DNA of 64,000 nucleotides from positions 4,415,501 to 4,479,500 of the forward strand of contig NZ_OY821667.1 of assembly GCF_963682185.1 (NCBI RefSeq), in the 5' to 3' direction. Position numbers and translations under genes: made by a program. This document shows positions 45,077 through 53,222 of the stretch, piece by piece (the stretch's first letter is position 1; each line of letters begins with the position of its first letter). The notes beneath the pieces were generated by a model. The model ran no database searches and was not told the DNA's origin. It saw nothing but the letters and a program-made list of their open reading frames with translations. The DNA comes from an uncultured Cohaesibacter sp. GTDB taxonomy: Bacteria > Pseudomonadota > Alphaproteobacteria > Rhizobiales > Cohaesibacteraceae.

Positions 45077-45840
45077 CACCGGCCCTCCTCGTGATGGTCA
45101 ATATTGGTCGTGAGCGGAGGACGATAGGCGGCTTCTCCAGCCACGCGCCCGTCTAGCGCCTCGTCCAGTCCGATATAATAGACATTGGGTGCGGTATGCA
45201 TTTCCGGACGCAGAACAGAGACTTCATGTTCTTTCAGCAACTTCGACACCGTGCTTTCGGGATCATTGAGATCCCCGAAAATACGAGCGCCACCAACACA
45301 GGTTTCCACGCAGGCTGGAAGCAGCCCCGCTTCGGTGCGATGAATACAGAAGGTGCATTTGTCAGCGGTCTGGGTTTCGTGGTTGATGAAACGGGCATCA
45401 TAGGGGCAGGCCTGAACGCAATAGGCGCAGCCTACGCAACGCGATGCATCCACCAGCACCTCGCCGGTGCCTTCCTTCTTGTAGGTCGCCTCGACCGGGC
45501 AAACCTCGACGCAGGGGGGCTCGTCGCAATGGTTGCACAGCCGTGGCAGCATCACCATCGCAGGATCGCGCCCTTCCTTGACGACTTCATAAACGGAGAC
45601 ATGGGTGCGGAACGAATCTTCCGGCACCGCATTCTCCATGATGCAGGCCACTGTGCAGGCCTGACAGCCGATGCATTTGCGCAAGTCAACGACCATGCCC
45701 CATTTGGGGCCGGTCGTCTGGGTGCCATCGGAGGCTGAACCGGTTGCAGCTGAGGCATTGTTGGCGCCAGCGACCGTTGCCGCCGCGCCAATGCTCACCT
45801 GTCCGATCGCTCCAAGAAATTGGCGACGAGAACTGTCCAT
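45076..45840 (-). CDS. ttrB: Tetrathionate reductase iron-sulfur subunit TtrB
   Basis: This 254-residue four-cluster ferredoxin-type subunit has a twin-arginine signal, MDSSRRQFLGAIGQVSIGAA. Four cysteine groups are visible: KCIGCQACTVAC (C56, C59, C62, C66), CNHCDEPPCVEVCP, RCVGCAYCVQACP and CTFCIHRTEAGLLPACVETC. It carries electrons from TtrC to TtrA in the periplasm. AAAGGACC precedes ATG 45840. About 200 bases separate it from ttrR; this region probably holds the TtrR-controlled promoter. Confidence 0.95.
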   Translation of the reverse strand: MDSSRRQFLGAIGQVSIGAAATVAGANNASAATGSASDGTQTTGPKWGMVVDLRKCIGCQACTVACIMENAVPEDSFRTHVSVYEVVKEGRDPAMVMLPRLCNHCDEPPCVEVCPVEATYKKEGTGEVLVDASRCVGCAYCVQACPYDARFINHETQTADKCTFCIHRTEAGLLPACVETCVGGARIFGDLNDPESTVSKLLKEHEVSVLRPEMHTAPNVYYIGLDEALDGRVAGEAAYRPPLTTNIDHHEEGR

Positions 45841-46023
45841 GGCTGGTCCTTTCACTCCGCCCCGCTTTCTGCTTGCCGACTGGTTCGGCTAACGATAGGG
45901 GCGTTGGGTCTCTTAAGGACCGTCCCCTTGCCCACCAGAAAGGCGACGCAAGAAGGGCGGCCGGTCTGTTAACCAGCCTAGAGAGAGGAGCAAAAGGAGT
46001 GAATCAGGCCAAACCCAAGGCCC

Positions 46024-46041
46024 TTAGGGGGTAACCCCTAA
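46024..46041. promoter_or_regulatory. TTAGGGG-N4-CCCCTAA dyad upstream of ttrB
   Basis: A perfect 7-bp inverted repeat with spacer GTAA, overlapping the ttrR stop codon and about 185 bases upstream of the ttrB start. It is a good candidate for TtrR binding at the ttrBCA promoter. Termination is unlikely because no T tract follows on either strand. Confidence 0.45.
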
Positions 46042-46664
46042 ATCTTGTCCCAATTGACTGTGACAAGCTGCCGCACCAGATCGGCGGGCGTCGTGGCCTC
46101 CATCTTGGTCATCAGGTTATGGCGGTGAATTTCCACCGTCTTGAGGCTGATTCCAAAGTCTGCGGCAATCTGTTTGTTCTGCTTGCCGTCCATGATGGCG
46201 CGGGCGACATCCACCTCGCGGCCCGTCAGGCTTTCGATGCGGCTGGCAATGGCGGCCTTGAGGGCTTCATCCTCAGCGCGTGCGCGGGCTTCCTTGAGGG
46301 CATCATTGATGCGTTCCACCAGCGCCATGCCGTTGACGGGTTTCTCAAAAAAATCCAGAGCGCCCGACTGGATGGCCCGCACGGCCATGGGGACATCCGC
46401 GTGGGCGGTGATGATGATGACGGGTAGGGCACAGGCGCGGCGCTTCAATTCATCCAGCAGTTCCAGACCGCTCATGCCGGGCATGCGCACATCAGCCAGA
46501 ATGCAGCCAATGAGTGCGCCATCAAGCCGGTCGAGCAAGTCTAATGCTGAGCTGTGGGTTTCGATGGTAAGACCAAGGGAAGAGAGCATGAAGCCGAGCC
46601 CGTCGCGCACGGCCCGATCATCATCAACGATATGAATGATTCCATCCTCATTGATCGCATTCAT
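46038..46664 (-). CDS. ttrR: Response regulator TtrR (FixJ/NarL type)
   Basis: This 208-residue protein has a receiver domain at residues 8-120, with acidic pocket VDDDRAV, phospho-Asp at about D58 in LADVRMPG and the usual ITAHADVPMAVRAIQSGA. A LuxR-type helix-turn-helix at about 140-205 contains VDVARAIMDGKQNKQIAADF and KTVEIHRHNLMTKM. It is activated by TtrS and turns on ttrBCA when tetrathionate is present. The start overlaps the end of ttrS by four bases. Confidence 0.92.
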   Translation of the reverse strand: MNAINEDGIIHIVDDDRAVRDGLGFMLSSLGLTIETHSSALDLLDRLDGALIGCILADVRMPGMSGLELLDELKRRACALPVIIITAHADVPMAVRAIQSGALDFFEKPVNGMALVERINDALKEARARAEDEALKAAIASRIESLTGREVDVARAIMDGKQNKQIAADFGISLKTVEIHRHNLMTKMEATTPADLVRQLVTVNWDKI

Positions 46665-48442
46665 TCAGTCTCTCCTGCAGGCAGCCAGATGGCCACTTCA
46701 AGTCCCGGTCCGTCCGATGGGGAAAAGGCGCGCATGGAGCCGCCATGGGCTTCAACAATTGATCGGCTCAGCGCCAGCCCCAGCCCGATCCCCTCGGTCT
46801 TGGTTGTATAGAAGGCTTCGGCGAAATGGCCAAGATCTTCTTCATCCATGCCATGGCCAAAATCGCGCACGCTGAGCAATATGCCCCGCCCGCCTTCTTC
46901 CTTCTCGCGCACCGTGAGGATAGCCTCGCGCCGCTCCGCTGCCACCGCGTTCATTGCGTCGATGGCATTTTGCACCAGATTGAGCACCACTTGCTGGATC
47001 TGGATGGGGTCGACACGCAGCGCAGGCAGGCCGGGAGCCAGATCGAGGATCACGCGCACTCCGGCGCGGTTGGCAGAAGCTGCGTAAACGGCGGCGCAAT
47101 CGGCGACAAGTTCGGGCACGGTGATGGTAACGGGCTTGGATTCTTTCTTGCGCACGAAAGCCCGGATGCGCTTGACGACTTCCGCTGCGCGCTGTGCCTG
47201 CTGGGCGATTTCGGTGGATGCCAGCTCCATGTCGGCACTGCTGAACCGATCAGCCTTGATGCGCAGCAGGCACCCTTGCGCATAGTTGGAAATCGCCGCC
47301 AGCGGCTGGTTCAGCTCATGAGCAATGGAGGAGGCCATCTCCCCCAGAATGGAGAGGCGGGCCACATGTTCCAACTCGCGCTGATGTTGCCGGTCGGCCT
47401 CTTCGGCGCGTTTACGCTCGGCCATTTCCTGCTTCAGCTTTACGTTGGTTTCCTTGAGGTCGCGGGTGCGCTTGCGCACAAGGCTCTCGATGCGCACCGA
47501 ATAGATGGCCCAGAAAATCAGGGCACCTGCCAGAATGATCAGCCAGTCGCGATAATCCTCGATGAAGTCGGAAAGAGAAATCGGACCGGTGCGGGCATAG
47601 GGGCCGATCTGCAATTGCCGCAAGACATCATGCACCGATTGATAATCCAGCGGCACCGTCCAGAGATTGCCTTCCTGAATGCTGAGGAGCGTCACGGCCA
47701 CTTGCTTGGCAAAGGCGGCATCGGTCTTGGGTGTTTTGGCAAAGGGCCAGTTGGGATAGATCGGACTGGAAATGGCGCAGTCGGTCGGCATGTCGTGGCG
47801 TAGCGCAAAGCCATGCAGCGCGCCGTAGCGGGCCGGATTTTGCTTCTGCAACAGCTCCAACGTGCAGGTGCGCATCACCGCTGCGTCGGCCTTGCCATCC
47901 AGCACTGCTTCAGCCACATTCTGCATGGGATAGCCGGTCTGGACCAGCTCAACCCGGCGAGGGAGCGTCGGATCCTGCTTGTGCATTTCCGCCCAGATGA
48001 CCTGAAAGCCGCCAAAGGCTTCGGTGGTCATCACCGCCAGCTTCTTGCCTACCAGATCTTCCATGCTTTCAAAGTCACCGGATGTGACCAGCGTGGAGGC
48101 CACTGGCTGGTCTTCCTCAGCAGTGGCGATGCGGCTGATATGATGGCGAAATTCCAGTTCAGCATAATTGCCCGGGTTGGTGAGCACGAAATCCAGCTCG
48201 CCAGCTGTCAGCGCCGCATCAAGACCATCAATGTCCAGAGCCTCCAGCTCAAAGCGCACATCGGGAAAGGCAGCGCTCAGGCTGTCCGCCGTCTGTGCCC
48301 AGTGAGTGAGGGAGTGCTTGGCCCCCAGATAGTCCAGCACGCCGATCCGCTTGACTGTTTCGGCCAAGGCGGGGTGAACCCAGCATAAAAGGCCGACCAG
48401 AAGCGCAAAGAGCAGGATGGGACGGGAAAAATAGCTTTTCAT
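46661..48442 (-). CDS. ttrS: Tetrathionate sensor histidine kinase TtrS
   Basis: This 593-residue kinase has a signal peptide of about 27 residues. A periplasmic PhnD-like solute-binding domain spans about 28-295, where the ligand would be sensed. One helix lies near 299-318 (DWLIILAGALIFWAIYSV), followed by a coiled coil and the kinase: phospho-His375 in SSIAHELNQPLAAIS, N-box NLVQNAIDAM and G-box GIGLGLALSRSIVEAHGG. TtrS in Salmonella has the same layout. It controls TtrR encoded immediately after it. The gap upstream (300 bases) should hold its promoter. Confidence 0.93.
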   Translation of the reverse strand: MKSYFSRPILLFALLVGLLCWVHPALAETVKRIGVLDYLGAKHSLTHWAQTADSLSAAFPDVRFELEALDIDGLDAALTAGELDFVLTNPGNYAELEFRHHISRIATAEEDQPVASTLVTSGDFESMEDLVGKKLAVMTTEAFGGFQVIWAEMHKQDPTLPRRVELVQTGYPMQNVAEAVLDGKADAAVMRTCTLELLQKQNPARYGALHGFALRHDMPTDCAISSPIYPNWPFAKTPKTDAAFAKQVAVTLLSIQEGNLWTVPLDYQSVHDVLRQLQIGPYARTGPISLSDFIEDYRDWLIILAGALIFWAIYSVRIESLVRKRTRDLKETNVKLKQEMAERKRAEEADRQHQRELEHVARLSILGEMASSIAHELNQPLAAISNYAQGCLLRIKADRFSSADMELASTEIAQQAQRAAEVVKRIRAFVRKKESKPVTITVPELVADCAAVYAASANRAGVRVILDLAPGLPALRVDPIQIQQVVLNLVQNAIDAMNAVAAERREAILTVREKEEGGRGILLSVRDFGHGMDEEDLGHFAEAFYTTKTEGIGLGLALSRSIVEAHGGSMRAFSPSDGPGLEVAIWLPAGETE

Positions 48443-48742
48443 GATAGTGGTTGGCCGCCCTCAATCCTGTTTCCTGAATCCACGTCCGAAACGTGGTCGG
48501 TGAAACGATAATGCTTTTGGTCGCATTTTCATAGCGCGTAACAACCAGAGTTGAGAGCCCAGCAAGGCGCAAACAGAACGTCTTCAATTGTGGTTATCTG
48601 AGAAACCGCTGCGCGTTTGCGGCCGGGGGCTGTTAGGCACAGATGTTAAGCGAGGTGACGCAGACTCCAAAACTAAAAACCGACCTAATCTGGTTGCTCA
48701 GATAAGGCCGGCTGATGATGTCAGGATAAAATTGATTGCGTG
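48443..48742. other. 300-base gap between ttrS and the small Cys-rich gene
   Basis: The gap has no supported coding sequence; ORFs crossing it lack family character. It contains a minus-strand terminator-like stem-loop near 48670-48711 that belongs to the Cys-rich gene, and presumably the ttrS promoter closer to 48443. I could not identify -35/-10 boxes with confidence. Confidence 0.5.
48670..48711 (-). terminator. Intrinsic terminator after the small Cys-rich gene
   Basis: On the minus strand CCGGCCTTATCT pairs with AGATTAGGTCGG (one wobble, one mismatch) across an 8-base loop, followed by TTTTTAG. It lies about 32 bases after the stop at 48743. Confidence 0.6.
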
Positions 48743-48994
48743 CTACTGTTGGCTGATCAAGCTGTCCAACAGCTTGTTGCACTGTTCCGAAATGCTTCTT
48801 TCGTTTTCTTTCAGGCACATGACGAGGCGCCCTTCACCGGGTTGGACCGCACTGCAATAGGCTTTTACATCTGCTTTGCAGGCTGATTTGATTTCTCGCA
48901 TCTGCGCAATGGACATGGAGCCCTGCGCGAAGGCTTGAAACGAGCACAGAGAGAGCAACGCGGCCAAAATGGCAAAGGTGGTTTTTCTTGTCAT
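48743..48994 (-). CDS. Small secreted Cys-rich repeat protein
   Basis: This 83-residue protein has a signal peptide (cleavage after SFQAFA) and a single Cys-rich unit: SACKADVKAYCSAVQPGEGR, then VMCLKENERSISEQC. The four cysteines, spaced as in the eukaryote-like Cys-rich (GLG1-type) repeat, suggest two disulfides in the periplasm. The function is unknown; small bacterial members have been seen near metal- and stress-related genes. It lies 98 bases downstream of the histidine kinase gene on the same strand and may be part of that regulatory unit. AAAGGGA is a good binding site. Confidence 0.75.
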   Translation of the reverse strand: MTRKTTFAILAALLSLCSFQAFAQGSMSIAQMREIKSACKADVKAYCSAVQPGEGRLVMCLKENERSISEQCNKLLDSLISQQ

Positions 48995-49092
48995 AAAACA
49001 TCCCTTTCAAATATGTCATGAGTGACTGAAGGGAGTTCTAAAGCATCTGTTTTGCTCGCATTTGTCCATGGAATTTCAAAATGTAACAGATG

Positions 49093-50460
49093 TTATTCTT
49101 CCGTGGATCCAAGTCGTTGCGAGAGGAGGGGCAGGGATAGCACAACCCGGCCATGGCCCTCAGATGTGGCAGACAGGGTTATCTTGCCGCCATGGGCACT
49201 CAATAGAGCCTGAACCACGGCGAGACCGAGGCCAGCGCCTCCTGTCTTGCGCGCACGGGATGGTTCGGACCGGGTGAACGGCTCCAGCAAAAGCGCGTGT
49301 TCACTTTCATTCTCGCCAAAACCGGGGCCCTCATCCTCGATGATGACATAAATGCCATCGGTGTTCTCCTTGACCTGAACGTGCGCCTTTGTGCCATATT
49401 TGATCGCATTTTCAATGACATTGACAAACACACGGCGCAAGGCAAGCCGATCCCCCAACACAAGAATCTCCTCCGTTGCGGGCACTTGCTCAAGGGTTAC
49501 CTGTTCTCCGGCCTGACGGAAATCGGCAATTTCGCCACGCAACAATACTCCGATATCGAGCAGTTCCTCGTTGAGGGCACCCACTTCGGCGCGGGAAGCC
49601 ATGAGCGCATTGTCCAACAGCTCGATCATGTCCCGAATGTCAGCTGTTGCTCTGAGGCGGTCCTGTTCTTGGGGCAGTTTTTCAACGCGCAGATGCAAGC
49701 GCGTTGCGAAGCTTCGGATATCGTGCTGTATGCCCCCGATGAGGGCAACGCGAGAGCGCGCCAGTGTGTGAAGCCTTACCTGTAGGCGATTGAAAGCGGC
49801 CGACAATGCCGTGACCTCAGGGGTTGCGGTTCTGAATTGGGGCAGTTCCACCATCTCGCCCGTCGGATCAATCTTTTCAACAGCTGCAGCCAATTTGGCC
49901 AGCGGGCGGATTTCCCTGTGCAGCAGAAAGAAAGCCAAGGCAGACAAGATCGCTCCCAAAAGTCCGGCATAAATCCCCGCTGGCACGCCGCTTCTGGTGG
50001 ATATGAAGGAGGTCTTCACCTCTACGATCATGAGGTTTCCATTTTGAAGCCGTATCCAGAATTCGAGAGGAAAGACAACGCCTGCAAAGAGTCTGGCGCC
50101 CGGGCGACCTTTCAGGCTTTCATTGGGCTGTATGCGGATAAGTTGTGCGCCCAATTGGATACGGTAGGGCGCAAACTCTTCCTCTTCCAGCAAATTGATG
50201 TCTGTGTGTGGTTGCTCAGAGGGAGGATGGATCTCCACTGATATCATCGCAGATGCCATGGCCTCAACCAGAGTCGTGATTTCTGGCGGCCCGAGCTGGT
50301 TTGCCAATGTGGCCAGCGCCTTCAACTGTTCAGGTTTGGGGTTGATCTGTCTCTCGGAGCCCCTGCCAGACCAGTAGAAGGAGGTGATCAGGACGATCCA
50401 GAGGACGACAAACAGGCTGGTGCCGATTGCCAGCAATCGCGAGGTGAGGCCAAAACGCAT
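49093..50460 (-). CDS. Sensor histidine kinase (EnvZ/PhoR type) of unknown stimulus
   Basis: This 455-residue protein has helix 1 at about 9-29, a periplasmic region of about 130 residues without a recognisable domain and helix 2 near 161-181. HAMP follows, then the kinase core: phospho-His246 in IGGIQHDIRSFATRLH, N-box VNVIENAIKYG, G1 EDEGPGFGENE and GGAGLGLAVVQALLSAHGGK. It is co-transcribed with the OmpR-family regulator two bases upstream. The divergent exporter operon is the likely target. The signal is not known; no close named homologue is obvious. Confidence 0.9.
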   Translation of the reverse strand: MRFGLTSRLLAIGTSLFVVLWIVLITSFYWSGRGSERQINPKPEQLKALATLANQLGPPEITTLVEAMASAMISVEIHPPSEQPHTDINLLEEEEFAPYRIQLGAQLIRIQPNESLKGRPGARLFAGVVFPLEFWIRLQNGNLMIVEVKTSFISTRSGVPAGIYAGLLGAILSALAFFLLHREIRPLAKLAAAVEKIDPTGEMVELPQFRTATPEVTALSAAFNRLQVRLHTLARSRVALIGGIQHDIRSFATRLHLRVEKLPQEQDRLRATADIRDMIELLDNALMASRAEVGALNEELLDIGVLLRGEIADFRQAGEQVTLEQVPATEEILVLGDRLALRRVFVNVIENAIKYGTKAHVQVKENTDGIYVIIEDEGPGFGENESEHALLLEPFTRSEPSRARKTGGAGLGLAVVQALLSAHGGKITLSATSEGHGRVVLSLPLLSQRLGSTEE

Positions 50461-50462
50461 TG

Positions 50463-51188
50463 TCAGGACACCTGCTTGACCGGTACAGATAACAGATAGC
50501 CCCCATTGCGCACGGTGCTTATAATCTCGCCGCCATTTTCCAGAGGCCCCAGCTTCTTGCGCAGACGGGAAACCAGAATGTCCACGGATCTGTCAAAGGG
50601 GTTGGCCTGTCTCCCATGCGTAAAGTCCAGTATCTGATCCCGTGAGAGCACACGTCTTGGCCGAAGAACAAAACAGGCCAGCAGCTCGAACTCGGCGCTG
50701 GTCAGGGCAATCTGTTCTTGCTCGGATGTGTGCAGTTGGCGCGCATCCAGATCAAGCACGAAGCGATCAAAGGCCATCCTGCGGCTTTCAGGACTGCTGA
50801 GGGACTGGTTGCCGATCCTGCGCAATAGGGCGCGGGTGCGGGCCAAAAGTTCGCGGCTGGAAAAAGGCTTGACCACATAGTCATCTGCACCGATTTCAAG
50901 TCCCACGACACGATCTAGCTCTTCTCCCTTGGCCGTCAACATCAGGATCGGCAATGCGTAGCGCGCCCTCAAGCGCCGACAGATCGAAAGCCCGTCCTCT
51001 CCGGGCAACATGAGATCTAAAATGATGAGGTCGGGAAAGTTCTTTTCCATCTCCAGATTCATCTCGATCGCATCCTGAGCGATGGAAACACTATAGCCTT
51101 CCTGTTCGAACAACTCAGCGATCAGCGACCGTATATCGTCATCATCATCAACGATCAGAATGCGTTTGCTTTGAGTATCCATGTGCAT
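50463..51188 (-). CDS. OmpR/PhoB-family response regulator
   Basis: This 241-residue protein has a receiver domain with VDDDDDIRSLIAELF at the acidic pocket, phospho-Asp about D58 in IILDLMLPGEDGL and the conserved Thr/Lys region. A winged helix at about 140-240 contains LTSAEFELLACFVLRPRRVL and FDRSVDILVSRLRKKLG. Two starts are possible (51188 and 51182); neither has a strong binding site. It diverges from the small repeat protein and exporter operon across 281 bases, so it probably controls them. Confidence 0.92.
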   Translation of the reverse strand: MHMDTQSKRILIVDDDDDIRSLIAELFEQEGYSVSIAQDAIEMNLEMEKNFPDLIILDLMLPGEDGLSICRRLRARYALPILMLTAKGEELDRVVGLEIGADDYVVKPFSSRELLARTRALLRRIGNQSLSSPESRRMAFDRFVLDLDARQLHTSEQEQIALTSAEFELLACFVLRPRRVLSRDQILDFTHGRQANPFDRSVDILVSRLRKKLGPLENGGEIISTVRNGGYLLSVPVKQVS

Positions 51189-51469
51189 CTTTCTGGGACT
51201 TGCCTTCCATCAACCAGCTTTTCCAGCCAACGGCCCTATGGTGCGATGTGAGCGCTCTATCCGGGGGAATTTTCAACATATGCTGGTCTCGTCGATCGAA
51301 AAAATCAATCGCTTTTCCTTGTCATTTACAAATTGATACATGCCAGAAACATATTGGAACAGCTTGAAAAGGCTCATTCATTTTGAAGAAAAGCGAAAGC
51401 CTCATCTTGGTTCTACGGGCTGCAAATCAGCTTTGCCCCTCAACATGAACCCAAGATACAGGATCAGGA

Positions 51470-51772
51470 ATGAGCAAAAAACTGACAATTGCATTGATGA
51501 GTAGCATGATTGCCCTCGCTGTGACGAGCCAGGCGAACGCGTGGACACGTAGCGGCACCGTTACAGGGCCGCGCGGTACGTCCAGCGTGCAGGCGTCCGG
51601 CAGTTGTGCCAATGGCTCCTGTAGCAGACAGGTGACCCGAACCAATCCTTATGGCCAAACGAGCACCCGCTCTGGATCTGCTACATGCGTAAATGGTGTT
51701 TGCACGGGCTCGTCTACGACCACCGGCCCCTATGGTGGTACTGTAACTCGGCAGGGAACTGTTACCCGCTAA
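51470..51772 (+). CDS. Small secreted protein with tandem Cys-Asn-Gly/GPYG repeats
   Basis: This 100-residue protein has a signal peptide of about 24 residues (MSKKLTIALMSSMIALAVTS, then QANA). The mature part is made of repeats: a partial unit (TRSGTVTGPRGTSS), then GSCANGSCSRQVTRTNPYGQ and ATCVNGVCTGSSTTTGPYGG, each ending in Thr/Arg-rich sequence. Four cysteines in CxxGxC or CxNGxC pairs suggest two disulfides. The same repeat occurs at the C terminus of the SH3 protein encoded at 55130. The function is unknown; the position beside an exporter and two-component system suggests an envelope role. Confidence 0.8.
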   Translation: MSKKLTIALMSSMIALAVTSQANAWTRSGTVTGPRGTSSVQASGSCANGSCSRQVTRTNPYGQTSTRSGSATCVNGVCTGSSTTTGPYGGTVTRQGTVTR

Positions 51773-51782
51773 GACCCTGCCT

Positions 51783-51830
51783 GCCCGGCAGACATCCGCA
51801 CCACTCGGATCCTCTGCCGGGCTTCCTTTT
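51783..51830 (+). terminator. Terminator or attenuator between the small repeat protein and the exporter genes
   Basis: GCCCGGCAGA (51783-51792) pairs perfectly with TCTGCCGGGC (51813-51822) over a 20-base loop, followed by TTCCTTTT. It lies 10 bases after the stop. Partial read-through would explain why the small protein precedes the exporter genes on the same strand without overlap. Confidence 0.7.
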
Positions 51831-51845
51831 CCGAAAGGTCTCCAA

Positions 51846-53222
51846 ATGCTTGACGCCATTTCCGACAAACAGTTCAAGGTTGGCGGATTGTCAGAGACAG
51901 AGGATCTGCCCCTCGTCGCTCCCCAGACAGATGAAGCCCGGAAACCAGAGGCTCCTCCTGCTTCAAAAAAGCCATTGCCTTCTTCGCTTGATCACAGCAA
52001 CAGCAAGGAAGCCCATTCGGGCGGCTTTCCTGTTCGTCCACGAGCGAAAGACCGTAATAGGAGAAAGGAGTTTCTGTTGGGGGCAGGGATGCTGCTTTTT
52101 GCCGCTTTCTGCTGGCTTGGTTGGCGCTATGGTGTGCCCCATACTGTGCCGGTGGAGCGAGCTGAAGCAAGCTTGTTTTATCCTGAAATCACTGGACCTG
52201 GTACCCTTGATGCGACCGGCAAAGCCAGCATAGCGAGCAACGTTCAGGGGCGTCTCCTGTCGCTTGATGTGGATGAGAATGATGCTGTTAAAGTCGGTGA
52301 TCTTCTGGCTCGGCTGGATAATGAAGAGGCGACGGCTCAGCTTGCTTCTCTGGAAGCCAGCTATGAAGCGTCGCACCATACCGTAGTGATGGCGAAGGCT
52401 GACTTGAAACAAACCCTTGTCAGCCTTGAGAACGCCAAGTCGGAATTCGAACGTCAGGTTCGTCTGCTTGAGACAAAGACAACCAGTCGCTCTTCTTATG
52501 AGACAGCCCAAACGGCATTGGCCCGTGCTGAGGCCGATAAGGCCAAGGCGGAGGCGACAGTTAATCAGAGCCAGTCTCAAATGATGGCTGCTGCCAAAAA
52601 TGCCGAGGCTCAGAGGGCGCAGCTTGACAAATACCGGATCAGCGCCCCCATCACGGGCATCGTCATCAACAGAAGCAAGGATATTGGCGACACTGTCAAT
52701 GTGGGCTCAACTTTTATCGAAATCGTAGATCCAAGCTCAATCGTCATCACAACGCGCTTTGATGAGAGCCTGATCTCCAAGGTCGCGCTGAAGCAAAAGG
52801 CATTCGTTTCCTTTTCTGCGAACCCGGATGCTCCGATTTCTGCCCGTGTTACCCGTATCGGACGACTGGTCGACGAGGAGACCCGCGAGTTTGAAGTGGA
52901 TGTAAAGCCCGATCATCTGCCGTTTCACTGGGCGGTCGGTCAGCGTGCAACCGTGAAATTGGAACTGGAAGCCCATCCCTTAGCCATCGCAATTCCTGCA
53001 GTATCGCTTGTTTACCGGAACGGACAGTCCGGCGTTTGGCTCTCTGAAAACGGGCGAGCCAGATGGCAGCCGGTTACTCTTGGAGCGGTTGCGGGAGAGC
53101 GTATCGAAATTCTGTCTGGACTATCCTCTGGCGACAAGTTCGTTTCCCTTCCCGGGCGTTTATATGCGGGCAGGCGTCTCAGGCCTTTGGACGCGCAATC
53201 GAAAAGCTTGGAACGTTCATGA
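51846..53222 (+). CDS. HlyD/MacA-type periplasmic adaptor with long cytosolic N-terminus
   Basis: This 458-residue protein has about 75 polar N-terminal residues (Pro-, Lys- and Asp-rich), one membrane helix near 76-96, a lipoyl/beta region near 110-155, a coiled-coil hairpin near 160-275 and a beta-barrel domain beyond. GYETA-type sequence (SYETAQTALARAEADKAKAE) is in the helical hairpin. Such adaptors link an inner-membrane pump to the outer membrane. The pump is encoded next: a MacB/FtsX-type permease and an ATPase. The N-terminal extension is longer than usual for the family. Confidence 0.88.
   Translation: MLDAISDKQFKVGGLSETEDLPLVAPQTDEARKPEAPPASKKPLPSSLDHSNSKEAHSGGFPVRPRAKDRNRRKEFLLGAGMLLFAAFCWLGWRYGVPHTVPVERAEASLFYPEITGPGTLDATGKASIASNVQGRLLSLDVDENDAVKVGDLLARLDNEEATAQLASLEASYEASHHTVVMAKADLKQTLVSLENAKSEFERQVRLLETKTTSRSSYETAQTALARAEADKAKAEATVNQSQSQMMAAAKNAEAQRAQLDKYRISAPITGIVINRSKDIGDTVNVGSTFIEIVDPSSIVITTRFDESLISKVALKQKAFVSFSANPDAPISARVTRIGRLVDEETREFEVDVKPDHLPFHWAVGQRATVKLELEAHPLAIAIPAVSLVYRNGQSGVWLSENGRARWQPVTLGAVAGERIEILSGLSSGDKFVSLPGRLYAGRRLRPLDAQSKSLERS

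Noticed and set aside
46826-47803. 325-codon plus-strand frame opposite ttrS
   Set aside because: ttrS has full kinase motifs on the minus strand; this frame is its shadow.
53063-53218. N-terminal extension of the exporter permease
   Set aside because: It reads inside the adaptor gene in another frame; the ATG at 53219 overlapping its stop is the natural start.
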